Positions 1 through 7,949 of a stretch of 42,827 bases of DNA are shown piece by piece; positions within the stretch are counted from its first letter, which is position 1, and each line of letters starts with the position of its first letter. The stretch is from Sphaerobacteraceae bacterium. Lineage in GTDB: Bacteria > Chloroflexota > Chloroflexia > Thermomicrobiales > Thermomicrobiaceae. The translations under genes and the position numbers were made by a program. The stretch lies in NCBI GenBank assembly GCA_007695115.1, contig REEK01000099.1, forward strand, positions 1-42,827. The letters run 5' to 3'. Under the pieces are notes generated by a model, which saw only the letters and a list, made by a program, of their open reading frames with translations, did not search any database and was not told the origin of the DNA.

Positions 1-69
1 CTGATCGTGACTGGAAAACTCTGGCCGGTGATGTATCAGGTCGAGGTGATGCCGGCAGACGACGACTAG
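1..69 (+). CDS. C-terminal fragment of an unknown protein
   Basis: Frame 1 is open from the first base to a TAG at 67-69 and encodes 22 residues ending in the acidic tail MPADDD. The rest of the gene lies outside the window. The piece is too short to assign a family. It is called coding because it is open to the edge, ends just before a good promoter, and points the same way as the next gene. Confidence 0.45.
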   Translation: MIVTGKLWPVMYQVEVMPADDD

Positions 70-81
70 GTCCACGGGTCG

Positions 82-110
82 TTGACGAACCCGAACGTAT
101 GTTCTATTCT
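82..110 (+). promoter_or_regulatory. Sigma-70-like promoter with embedded LexA-like palindrome
   Basis: TTGACG (82-87) and TATTCT (105-110) are 17 bases apart, which fits a housekeeping promoter. The spacer holds the palindrome GAACgtatGTTC (93-104). The 14 bases at 92-105 match the Gram-positive LexA/Cheo-box consensus CGAACRNRYGTTYC at 13 positions. A repressor bound here would cover both promoter elements. The start codon of the YdeI-family gene is 37 bases after the -10. LexA control is inferred, not shown. Confidence 0.5.
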
Positions 111-147
111 GGGTTCAGGCAAGCAGCCTTGATGAGATGAGGAGAGC

Positions 148-723
148 ATGGACCCAGTCTACTTTGCCTCGCCCGAAGAGTTCCGGGCATGGCTCGAAGC
201 GAACCACTCGGTAGAGTCAGCGCTTGTCGTCGGCTTCTACAAAGTCGGTTCCGGAATTCCGAGCATTACCTGGGCAGAAGCGGTGGACCAGGCGCTCTGT
301 GTCGGCTGGATCGACGGAGTCACCCGAAGAATCGACAACGAGCGCTACACGATCCGGTTCACGCCACGGAAGCCCGGCAGCATCTGGAGCAAGCGCAACA
401 TCGAGCGAATCGAGGTGTTGCGGCGGGAGGGACGACTGCGGCCCGCCGGTGAAGAAGCGTTCGAGAAACGTCGGGAAGACCGGAGCGGCATCTACTCGTT
501 CGAGCAGGACAATCCGTTGGAGTTCCCCGATGAGTTCACCGCGCAACTCACGGCCCATCCGGACGCGGAGACCTTCTTCGCTACACAAGCGCCCTGGTAT
601 CGCCGTGCGGCCACCCACTGGGTGATGAGCGCCAAACGAGAAGCGACCCGTCAGAAGCGGATGACGCAGCTCGTCGAGGATTCGGCGGCAGGGCGAACGA
701 TCAAGCCGCTTACCCGGAAGTGA
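148..723 (+). CDS. YdeI/OmpD-associated (OmdA) family protein
   Basis: This 191-residue protein has the layout of the YdeI/OmdA family. The N-terminal half includes the stretch ALCVGWIDG and a basic IRFTPRKPGSIWS segment. The C-terminal OmdA-type part (about residues 135-190) contains AAATHWVMSAKREATRQ-like helix sequence (seen as RRAATHWVMSAKREATRQ). Family members have been linked to resistance to bacteriocins or cationic peptides, but the biochemical role is not established. ATG 148 follows a GAGGAG site with short spacing. The gene sits alone behind a promoter with a LexA-like box, so damage-inducible expression is possible. The family call is firm and the function is not. Confidence 0.85.
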   Translation: MDPVYFASPEEFRAWLEANHSVESALVVGFYKVGSGIPSITWAEAVDQALCVGWIDGVTRRIDNERYTIRFTPRKPGSIWSKRNIERIEVLRREGRLRPAGEEAFEKRREDRSGIYSFEQDNPLEFPDEFTAQLTAHPDAETFFATQAPWYRRAATHWVMSAKREATRQKRMTQLVEDSAAGRTIKPLTRK

Positions 724-727
724 GCCG

Positions 728-1882
728 TTAGCGGGTCGGGATCTCGTACATCCCGCCTCCGGCACGGCGAGGCCAGGAGCCGGCCTTGATGCCCGGTGAG
801 AATCGCTCGACCTCGATGGCGGCCAGTCGTGATTCATCAACCGTGATGCCGTTGCCCGGGCTGTCCCCGAGCACGATCCAGCCATCCTCGATCGTGCTGT
901 CGACATCGAAACAGACATCACGTCCGGCATCGACGACTTCCATGCCGATATGGTTCGGCAAACAGGCCGCCACTGGTGCCATGAAGTTGCCTGGACAGTT
1001 CATTAGCGTGACCGGACGATCGAAGGCATAGGCCAGATCAGCTATCTGCAGCATCCCGGTGATACCGCCTGATCCCTGCCCGAGGTTGATGACGTCGGCT
1101 GCCTCGTGAAGCAGCAGCGGGGTGAATTCCGGAAGCAGATCGAGATTCTCGCCCGTCGCCACCGCGGCATTGATCGACTGGGAGACCTGCCGCAGGCCCC
1201 GCACATCCCAGCGGCGGGCTGGCTCTTCGGCCCAGGTGATGTCGAAGGTCTTCTCCAGATGCCGGATATGCCGAATCGCCTGTTTCGGCGACCAGTATTC
1301 GTTGGAGTCGATCATCAGCTCCGGACGTTTTCCGGATGTGGCGAGTGCATCGCGCATCAGTCCCAGTCGATGTTCGTCAGATTCTAGATCGACCCCGAGT
1401 TTGAGCTTGCCGCCCTGGATTCCCTGACTGGCCATGCGAGTGTAGAAGGTGGTGATCTCGTCGTCGTTCAGGCTGAGATCGATGCCGCTGGCGTAGGCGC
1501 GAACCCGATTGCTCGATGCTCCGAGTGTTTTCCAGAGCGGTTCGTTGTTCAGGCGGGCCTTGAGATCCCAGAGGGCGAGGTCGATCGTTGAGATCGCCGA
1601 GCCGATCTCACCCCGGTTGCCACCTTTGAAGGCGGCATCGTTCATTCGCTGCCAGAGGCCTTTGACGCCACGTGGGTCTTCGCCAAGCAGCAGATCGTTG
1701 ACCAGTGACTGAATCTGACCCGGCGCTCCGCCACCGATGGCTACCCCGGAAACGCCTTCGTCAGAATCGATGAACAGGAGCATCCCGGTTGCCTGCGCTG
1801 TACCTTCCGGCAGGTTGGCATCTCCGATGGGCCGGCTCATCTCGAACTCGTAGAGCCTTGTGCGCGCGCCGGTGATTTTCAT
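728..1882 (-). CDS. Mandelate racemase/muconate lactonizing enzyme family protein
   Basis: A 384-residue member of the enolase superfamily, which abstracts a proton next to a carboxylate and usually dehydrates, racemises or cycloisomerises acids. The barrel shows a KxK pair in GGKLKLG (K159, K161), and metal ligands D192 (IDSNEYW), E219 (WAEEP) and E245 (TGENL). D263, followed by the GGIT stretch, is in the usual late-barrel position. At the end of the barrel, where mandelate racemase-type enzymes carry a histidine, the sequence reads LMNCPGNF, so the second catalytic acid/base may differ. ATG 1882 follows a GGAGG/AGAGG site. It lies 25 bases downstream of a luciferase-like oxidoreductase gene, probably in one operon. 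The substrate cannot be read from the sequence. Confidence 0.85.
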   Translation of the reverse strand: MKITGARTRLYEFEMSRPIGDANLPEGTAQATGMLLFIDSDEGVSGVAIGGGAPGQIQSLVNDLLLGEDPRGVKGLWQRMNDAAFKGGNRGEIGSAISTIDLALWDLKARLNNEPLWKTLGASSNRVRAYASGIDLSLNDDEITTFYTRMASQGIQGGKLKLGVDLESDEHRLGLMRDALATSGKRPELMIDSNEYWSPKQAIRHIRHLEKTFDITWAEEPARRWDVRGLRQVSQSINAAVATGENLDLLPEFTPLLLHEAADVINLGQGSGGITGMLQIADLAYAFDRPVTLMNCPGNFMAPVAACLPNHIGMEVVDAGRDVCFDVDSTIEDGWIVLGDSPGNGITVDESRLAAIEVERFSPGIKAGSWPRRAGGGMYEIPTR

Positions 1883-1907
1883 ACCTCTGCCTCCGACTTG
1901 TCTGATG

Positions 1908-2945
1908 CTAACTGACTACAGATGTTTCGGCTTTTCGGCTGGTCAGATCGAATACCGTGGCGATACGGTCGAACGAGCGCTTGCGTTCCTCGTGGCTGAA
2001 GATGTTGCTGGTTACCATGATCTCGTCAGCCCGGGTGCGCTCGGCCAGTGTCTCGAGCTTCTGCCGGACGGTATCCGGACCACCGACCGTCTGGATCTGC
2101 AGGAACGCTTCGCCGATCCGCTCTTCCATCGGCGAATACTGGTACTTGATTGCCTCTTCTGGTGACGGAATCGGGGTCGGTTGCCCCATGCGCAGACGAA
2201 CCCAGGAGAGTTTGGCCGATGCTGCCAGGTATTCGGCATGCTCGTCATCCTCACCACAGATCACGGCTGCGGCAGCCATCGCGTGCGGGACCGGGAAGTC
2301 ATCGGATGGACGGAAATTCTCCCGGTAGGCGAGCATCGGAGGCGCCGGATCGGATGGGCTGAAATGAGAGGCAAACGAATAGCCGAAACCCATCTCGCCG
2401 GATGCCTGAGCCGAATATCCACTGGAGCCGAGTAGCCAGACTGGTGGGAGATCGACTTCCACCGGGATCGCCTGAATGTTGGCGTAGGGATGACCCGGAT
2501 CGAATCCGCGACCACCGAAGGCGAGCAACTCGGCGAACTGCTGGGGGAAGTCCTCGGCGTGCATCGCGTCGGCAGATCGACGCAGCGCCGCGGCCGTTGT
2601 CGGATCGGTGCCGGGCGCCCGTCCGATACCGAGGTCGATCCGATCTGGAAACAGGGCCCGGAGAACTTTGAACGTCTCGGCGACTTTCAGCGGGGCATGG
2701 TTGGGGAGCATGATGCCGCCGGCGCCGACGCGGAGATTCTTCGTCACCGAGGCGACCATAGCGATCATCACTTCCGGAGCGCTGCTGGCAATCGTGGGCA
2801 GGTTGTGATGTTCGGCCAGCCAGTAGCGGACGTAGCCGAGATCATCGACATGCCGCGCCAGATCGAGCGTGTTTTGCAGAGCTTCGGGGCCAGTCGATCC
2901 CTGTGGAATCGGCGAAAGATCGAGAACTGAGAGTGCGAAGGACAT
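1908..2945 (-). CDS. LLM-class flavin-dependent oxidoreductase (luciferase-like)
   Basis: 345 residues with the features of the MsnO8-type luciferase-like monooxygenase group: N-terminal LSVLDLSPIPQG, RYWLAEHHN near residue 40, GAGGIMLPNHAPLKVAE near residue 75, and DLGIGRAPG near residue 105. Enzymes of this fold are FMN- or F420-linked TIM barrels, and this subgroup is mostly uncharacterised. ATG 2945 follows AGGAG with five bases of spacing. It lies between a GNAT acetyltransferase gene (upstream by 36 bases) and an enolase-superfamily gene, all on the minus strand, which suggests one transcript. Whether the cofactor is FMN or F420 is not resolved. Confidence 0.88.
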   Translation of the reverse strand: MSFALSVLDLSPIPQGSTGPEALQNTLDLARHVDDLGYVRYWLAEHHNLPTIASSAPEVMIAMVASVTKNLRVGAGGIMLPNHAPLKVAETFKVLRALFPDRIDLGIGRAPGTDPTTAAALRRSADAMHAEDFPQQFAELLAFGGRGFDPGHPYANIQAIPVEVDLPPVWLLGSSGYSAQASGEMGFGYSFASHFSPSDPAPPMLAYRENFRPSDDFPVPHAMAAAAVICGEDDEHAEYLAASAKLSWVRLRMGQPTPIPSPEEAIKYQYSPMEERIGEAFLQIQTVGGPDTVRQKLETLAERTRADEIMVTSNIFSHEERKRSFDRIATVFDLTSRKAETSVVS

Positions 2946-2981
2946 GTGTGCTCCTGTAACTGATTCCGGGTGTAGCTTCGC

Positions 2982-3560
2982 TCACCCTGCAGGGTACTTG
3001 TTCCGGTGTTGATCGGCGAAGTCGGAGGCTGTGCATTCCATATGGACCAGGTCGTGAAGCTGACCACCGATCCGGCTGCAGCGTCGTCGCACCCCGAAGG
3101 TGGTAAACCCGGCATTCTCGTAGGCTCGCACGCCACTCTCGTTGAACGAGAGAACGGTGAGCATGACGTTTTCTATTCCAAGGTCGTTGAATGCGTAGTC
3201 GAGGGTGAGCCGGGTAGCCTCGGTACCCAGTCCGCGTCCCCGGTTTTCAAGATTGCCGATGCTGATGCCGAAGCTCGCCCGGGCGTGCCGGTGATCGACA
3301 TCGTAGAGCCAGCTGAGACCGACAGGGATCTGCGAGTTCATCTCGTAGATCGTGAACCAGACCGAACCGGGGTCGACGCATCGATCCTCGAAGCGTCTGG
3401 TTTCCTGCTCCAGCGTGGCTGGCCAGGTCAGCCCAATGGACTGACTGGTGGACTGATCGTTGCTCCACTGGAGATACAGAGGAATCAGGTCACCACGAAT
3501 CGGCCCCAGTCCAACAAGATCTCCATGCACGTTGATGATTGGTGGCGTATCGTCGATCAT
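2982..3560 (-). CDS. GNAT family N-acetyltransferase (RimJ/RimL-like)
   Basis: A 192-residue protein with the acetyl-CoA-dependent GNAT fold of the RimJ/RimL type. Visible hallmarks are IGNLENRGRGLGTEATRL, which is the acetyl-CoA pyrophosphate-binding loop with the R/Q-x-x-G-x-G/A pattern, followed by LGIENVMLTVLSFNESGVR and YENAGF, the usual C-terminal asparagine and aromatic region. The substrate (amino group of a protein, peptide or small molecule) cannot be told. It is the first gene of a minus-strand run, starts 194 bases from the divergent typA start, and shares that intergenic region for its promoter. Confidence 0.85.
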   Translation of the reverse strand: MIDDTPPIINVHGDLVGLGPIRGDLIPLYLQWSNDQSTSQSIGLTWPATLEQETRRFEDRCVDPGSVWFTIYEMNSQIPVGLSWLYDVDHRHARASFGISIGNLENRGRGLGTEATRLTLDYAFNDLGIENVMLTVLSFNESGVRAYENAGFTTFGVRRRCSRIGGQLHDLVHMECTASDFADQHRNKYPAG

Positions 3561-3754
3561 GCCTCGCCTCTGGCCTTCCCGGTAGATGTCAGATTGCCGG
3601 AGTCGCTGAATACCCCAGTATACCGCTCGAGCAGCGCTGCCCGGTCGAAATGAAGATCGGCTCCGAACGGCAGGTGGACGGTGTTGGTATCATTGAACGT
3701 TGGCCCCGGCCCGTTATCGATCGTCATGATCTTGTTTTCGAGGAGTTCCAGAAC

Positions 3755-5584
3755 GTGCAGAAATCCCTTCGTAATATCGCCATCATCGCACACGTCGACC
3801 ACGGCAAGACATCGCTCGTCGATGGTTTGCTGAAGCAGTCGAACGTTTTTCGAGATCCGGATACTGCCGGGGATCTTATTCTCGACGCCAGTGATCTGGA
3901 GCGAGAGCGCGGGATTACCATTCTTTCCAAGAACGCCTCGATCCGGTTTGGCGAAATTGACATAAATATCGTCGATACACCAGGTCACGTTGATTTCGGT
4001 GGGGAAGTGGAACGTGTGCTGAACATGGCCGACGGCTGCCTGCTGGTGGTCGATGCGGTCGAAGGCCCGATGCCGCAGACCCGCAGTGTTCTGGCTCAGG
4101 CCCTCGCTCTTGGATTGCGACCGGTGGTCGTCATCAACAAGATCGATCGCCCGGCATCCCGACCGGAAGAAGTGGTCAGCATGGTGCAGGATCTCTTTCT
4201 GGAGCTGGCCACGGATACCGATCAGCTCGACTTCCCCGTCCTGTATGCGATCGCCAAAGAGGGTAAATCAGGCTACGCGCCGGATGCATTGCAGGACAAC
4301 CTCCTCGCATTGCTCAACACGATTGTCGAGCATGTTCCGGCGCCGGGTGGTGATCCGGAAGGGCCGTTCCAGATGCTTATCGCATCGCTGGACTACGACA
4401 CCCATCGTGGGCGGATCGTGATTGGCCGGGTCCGGCGAGGCCGCGTCTCGGTTGGCGATACGGTGATTCACATTGCACCGGATGGCACAGAGACCGTGGA
4501 GAAGGTGTCCTACATCGCGAAACACGTTGGACTGGGGCGAGTGGCAATCGAAACCGCCGAGGCGGGCGACATTATCGCGCTGGCTGGATCTCCAGGTGCC
4601 CGAATCGGCGCAACATTAACTGATCCGGCCCATCGGGACGCACTTCCGGCGATGGAGATCGAAGAGCCGACGCTGAGCCTGACATTCGGAGTGAACACGT
4701 CTCCACTCTCCGGCCGCGAAGGCAAATTCTCGACCTCACGTCAGCTTCGTGAGCGATTGTTCCGTGAACTGGAAACCAACATGGCCCTGCGGGTTGAACC
4801 GACTGATCAACCAGACGTCTTCTCGGTTGCCGGTCGTGGAGAGCTCCATCTGTCGATTCTCATCGAGACAATGCGTCGCGAGGGGTATGAGTTCCAGGTT
4901 TCCAAGCCGGAAGTCGTCACCAAGGAGATCGACGGCAAGCGGATGGAACCGATCGAGCACCTCTACATCGATACGGTTGACGAGCATGTCGGTACAGTGA
5001 CCGAGCTGGTCGGAAGTCGACGGGCACGAATGCTCGACATGGTTAGCGATAACCGGGGAAGTGTTCGGCTGGAGTTCTCGATCCCGACGCGCGGGCTGAT
5101 TGGCCTGCGAAGCGCCATGCTGAACGCCACACGCGGCACCGCGATGCTCAGTTCTCAGTTGACGGGCTATGAGCCGTGGCAGGGCGTGATTACGTCGAGC
5201 CGCACCGGGGCGCTGGTCGCCAGCGAAGGTGGACAGGCGCTGGCGTTCGGTCTTCTGAACGCACAGGACCGTGGGATCACGTTTGTCGAGCCGGGTGTCG
5301 AGGTCTATGAAGGCATGATCGTCGGACAGCACCCTCGTGAGGGTGACCTGCCGGTCAACGTCTGTCGCGGGAAGAAACTGACAAACATGCGGGCATCCTC
5401 GGCCGATACGCATGTGCGGCTGAGTCCGCCGGTAGAGATGAGCCTTGAACAGGCGCTCGATTTTCTGGGCGATGACGAACTGCTGGAAGTGACGCCGAAG
5501 AATCTCCGGCTTCGCAAGCAGATCCTGGGCAACGATGACCGGATCAAGGCACGACGGCGGACCGAGGGCGCAGCCCGCCGCTAG
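3755..5584 (+). CDS. typA: Translational GTPase TypA/BipA
   Basis: A 609-residue ribosome-associated GTPase involved in 50S assembly and stress adaptation. The G motifs are clear: AHVDHGKT (residues 12-19), [21 protein letters not shown], and [10 protein letters not shown]. The EF-G-like and C-terminal TypA regions follow, including [18 protein letters not shown] and [11 protein letters not shown]. The open frame runs upstream to 3539, but residues there resemble nothing in the family. GTG 3755 follows AGGAG (3741-3745) by nine bases and gives the normal family length, so it is taken as the start. The gene ends 15 bases before the stop of the convergent rhodanese gene, with no obvious hairpin between them. 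Confidence 0.96.
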   Translation: MQKSLRNIAIIAHVDHGKTSLVDGLLKQSNVFRDPDTAGDLILDASDLERERGITILSKNASIRFGEIDINIVDTPGHVDFGGEVERVLNMADGCLLVVDAVEGPMPQTRSVLAQALALGLRPVVVINKIDRPASRPEEVVSMVQDLFLELATDTDQLDFPVLYAIAKEGKSGYAPDALQDNLLALLNTIVEHVPAPGGDPEGPFQMLIASLDYDTHRGRIVIGRVRRGRVSVGDTVIHIAPDGTETVEKVSYIAKHVGLGRVAIETAEAGDIIALAGSPGARIGATLTDPAHRDALPAMEIEEPTLSLTFGVNTSPLSGREGKFSTSRQLRERLFRELETNMALRVEPTDQPDVFSVAGRGELHLSILIETMRREGYEFQVSKPEVVTKEIDGKRMEPIEHLYIDTVDEHVGTVTELVGSRRARMLDMVSDNRGSVRLEFSIPTRGLIGLRSAMLNATRGTAMLSSQLTGYEPWQGVITSSRTGALVASEGGQALAFGLLNAQDRGITFVEPGVEVYEGMIVGQHPREGDLPVNVCRGKKLTNMRASSADTHVRLSPPVEMSLEQALDFLGDDELLEVTPKNLRLRKQILGNDDRIKARRRTEGAARR

Positions 5585-5599
5585 GCTTTCGATTCTCGG

Positions 5600-6451
5600 C
5601 TAGCCCTGTTCCATCGGCATCTCGGGATCTTTGGCCCACTCGGACATCGATCCGTCGTACACGGCGACATTGTTGACGCCGATCAGGTGCAGGGCGAACG
5701 CCGCACTGCTGGCTGCGATCCCGCCTCCGCAGTAGGTGATCACTTTCTCGTGGTCAGTTGCGCCGGCCTCTCCAAAGTGTGCTTGCAGCTCATCAGCGGA
5801 GCGGTACGTTGCAGTTTCTGGATCGACGATCGCTCCCATCGCCGGGACGTTCACACTCGATGGAATCCGGCCACCGCGAAAATCTTCCGCGCCAAGTGCA
5901 TTCAGGATGCAAGTGCTGCCCTCGCTGATGCTGGCCAGCACGTCTTCTTTCTGAGCAATCAACTCCGGCTGCGGGTTCGGTGTGAAGTTGCCCGGAATGA
6001 TGTCCGACGCTTCACTGGCTGTTGGACGACCCTCGGCCTCCCATTTCTTCCAGCCACCATTGAGCACGCCAGCATTGGTGAAGCCGAAAGCTCTGAGCAT
6101 CCACCAGACACGAGCCGCCCACATGTTCCCGGCAGCATCGTAGAGCACCACCGCAGAATCATTACTCACACCGAGCGCAGACATCGACGCCGCAAACTTC
6201 TCGGCGGTCGGCATCTCCATGGGAAATCTCGGGTTGTCCGTCTCCGAAAGATCACTCAGCAGATCAGCGAAGGCTGCGCCAGGAATGTGTGCCTGTTCCC
6301 AGTCGGCGCGACCGGTTTCGGCTGCACGGGTTCCCGTTTCTGGATCGATTCGGAGAAATACGGTGCAGTCGAGCACGCGCAGATCCGGCTCCAGCAGATG
6401 CTGTTCCAGCCAGTCGGTTTCCACGAGCGCCGGGACGGTGATCGAACTCAT
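5600..6451 (-). CDS. Sulfurtransferase, tandem rhodanese domains
   Basis: 283 residues, the length of thiosulfate or 3-mercaptopyruvate sulfurtransferases. The inactive N-terminal rhodanese domain (about 1-145) carries the HIPGA motif and VVLYDAAGNMWAARVWWML. The C-terminal domain carries the active loop YCGGGIAAS with the sulfur-accepting Cys241. The loop sequence CGGGI differs from the CRKGVT of thiosulfate enzymes and the CGSGVT of mercaptopyruvate enzymes, so the donor is uncertain. It sits 29 bases downstream of the stand-alone sensor gene and may be the last gene of the cytochrome c/two-component operon. Confidence 0.9.
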   Translation of the reverse strand: MSSITVPALVETDWLEQHLLEPDLRVLDCTVFLRIDPETGTRAAETGRADWEQAHIPGAAFADLLSDLSETDNPRFPMEMPTAEKFAASMSALGVSNDSAVVLYDAAGNMWAARVWWMLRAFGFTNAGVLNGGWKKWEAEGRPTASEASDIIPGNFTPNPQPELIAQKEDVLASISEGSTCILNALGAEDFRGGRIPSSVNVPAMGAIVDPETATYRSADELQAHFGEAGATDHEKVITYCGGGIAASSAAFALHLIGVNNVAVYDGSMSEWAKDPEMPMEQG

Positions 6452-6480
6452 TTCGTCTCCTGACTTGTTACTTGTCCATG

Positions 6481-7167
6481 CTATTCGTTCGCGGTGCCCG
6501 CATCCTCTGAACTATTGCCACCACGCTTTCCGAGCATCCAGCGGGCGATCAGTGCGTGGCCTCGTGCGCATATCGTAACCGCATAGGCTGCGATTGGCAT
6601 CAGGATGACCCCGGCCACGGCAGCGAGAATCGCTCCACCATACGAGGAGATTGCTATGCCCTGAACGGTGACTTCGCCACCTGTCAATACCCCGAGTGGA
6701 GCGCTAACCAGCGCCAGTGGGGTGACTACCGCGAACAACACGATGAAGAGCTGGAGTATTCCGACCGGGAAAAGAAGCAGGATGTAGATCAGATCCTTCC
6801 ACACGCCCGGATCGGTGGCGAAGGTCTTCGCCTTCTGGAACCAGCCGTGTTCTGGGAGCGGCCGATACGGTTTCGAGATGCGGATTCCCGTAAGCATGGT
6901 AATTCTGGCCCGCTCGATCTGTGCCAGATACGTCCAGGCGATTGCGGAGAGTGCCAGCAACGGGATTCCGACAATCATGAGCGACAGGATCAGGCTGACT
7001 GCGAGCAGCATCATCAGCGCGCTCGAGAGTGCGAACCCGAGTCCAAACGTCAGCAGCAGGAACAACACAGACTTCCACGGCTCGCCGGAAAGCAGGAACG
7101 ACTTGACGTCGAGATCCGGCAACAATCGCGGGTTGTCTGGTGTTTCGATCGTAGGGTGAGATGCCAT
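6481..7167 (-). CDS. Stand-alone 'putative sensor' domain membrane protein
   Basis: A 228-residue integral membrane protein with four or five hydrophobic segments (about 30-65, 68-85, 120-150 and 170-205). It lacks any kinase, DNA-binding or enzymatic domain. Its body matches the N-terminal sensor region of the histidine kinase encoded two genes upstream. The shared pattern is a hydrophobic pair, IERxRI, a TGxxIxxPYR motif, then GxWKDLIYxLLLFPxG. This fits the Pfam 'putative sensor' family that normally precedes HisKA_3 kinases. The role could be a decoy or partner sensor, but that is inference. It lies 131 bases after the response regulator on the same strand. Confidence 0.8.
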   Translation of the reverse strand: MASHPTIETPDNPRLLPDLDVKSFLLSGEPWKSVLFLLLTFGLGFALSSALMMLLAVSLILSLMIVGIPLLALSAIAWTYLAQIERARITMLTGIRISKPYRPLPEHGWFQKAKTFATDPGVWKDLIYILLLFPVGILQLFIVLFAVVTPLALVSAPLGVLTGGEVTVQGIAISSYGGAILAAVAGVILMPIAAYAVTICARGHALIARWMLGKRGGNSSEDAGTANE

Positions 7168-7298
7168 CGGCTGGCCTCCCGTCTACTGATGCTTTGCGTT
7201 GATTGTCCCGTTTTGCACGCATGATCGATTCCACACGCCGAGACATGTTCTACCGCGGTTGCAAGGTTAGACGAATGACGTTCCGGGGGTGTTACAGA

Positions 7299-7949
7299 TC
7301 AGGAGTTGCGAAGATAGCTGAGCACGGCCAGCACACGACGATGATTCGCATCGTCACCGTGAAGCAGTCCTAGCTTCATGAAGATGTTCCGCACGTGCTT
7401 TTCTACTGCTCCGTGGGAAACGAATATCGTGTCGGCAATCGCGGCGTTGGTCTTCCCCTCGGCCATCAGGGACAGGACTTCTCGCTCGCGTGGAGTCAGG
7501 GTGCCGATCGGGTCATCCCGGCGACGATGGGTGACGAGCTGATTGATGACTTCCGGATCGAGCACCGTCCCACCCTGGGCGACCTGGTGGACGCCGTCGA
7601 TGAACGTGGAAACCTCGGCCACACGATCCTTGAGAAGATAGCCGACACTGCCGGCTCCCGATTCGAGCAGGTCGCTGGCGTACTCGGCTTCGACGTACTG
7701 GGAGAGTACGAGGATCGGGCTTCTGGGGTTTTCGGCTCGTATCTCCAGCGCCGCCCGGATGCCTTCGTCCTGGAAACTGGGGGGCATCCGGACATCGACG
7801 ATCGAGATGTCGGGCTGGTGCTCCTGCACTGCTCTAACCAGTGAGGGGCCGTCCGGCACGCTGGCAACGATCTCACATCCGGCATCAGCCAGAAGACGGC
7901 TGATCCCCTCACGCAGGAGCACTGAATCTTCAGCAATTACGACTCGCAT
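7299..7949 (-). CDS. NarL/LuxR-family response regulator
   Basis: 216 residues. The receiver domain (1-120) has acidic pocket E7/D8, the phospho-acceptor D52 in SIVDVRMPP, and K107 in YLLKDR. The C-terminal LuxR-type helix-turn-helix (about 150-200) reads LTPREREVLSLMAEGKTN and continues with VSHGAVEKHVRNIFMKL. It starts inside the end of the histidine kinase gene with a 13-base overlap, so the two are translationally coupled and form a cognate pair. The DNA target is unknown; autoregulation of the same operon is a simple hypothesis. Confidence 0.95.
   Translation of the reverse strand: MRVVIAEDSVLLREGISRLLADAGCEIVASVPDGPSLVRAVQEHQPDISIVDVRMPPSFQDEGIRAALEIRAENPRSPILVLSQYVEAEYASDLLESGAGSVGYLLKDRVAEVSTFIDGVHQVAQGGTVLDPEVINQLVTHRRRDDPIGTLTPREREVLSLMAEGKTNAAIADTIFVSHGAVEKHVRNIFMKLGLLHGDDANHRRVLAVLSYLRNS

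Noticed and set aside
3539-3754. Upstream extension of the typA frame by 72 codons
   Set aside because: The extension shows no TypA similarity and no ribosome site; GTG 3755 has AGGAG at the right distance and gives the normal N-terminus.
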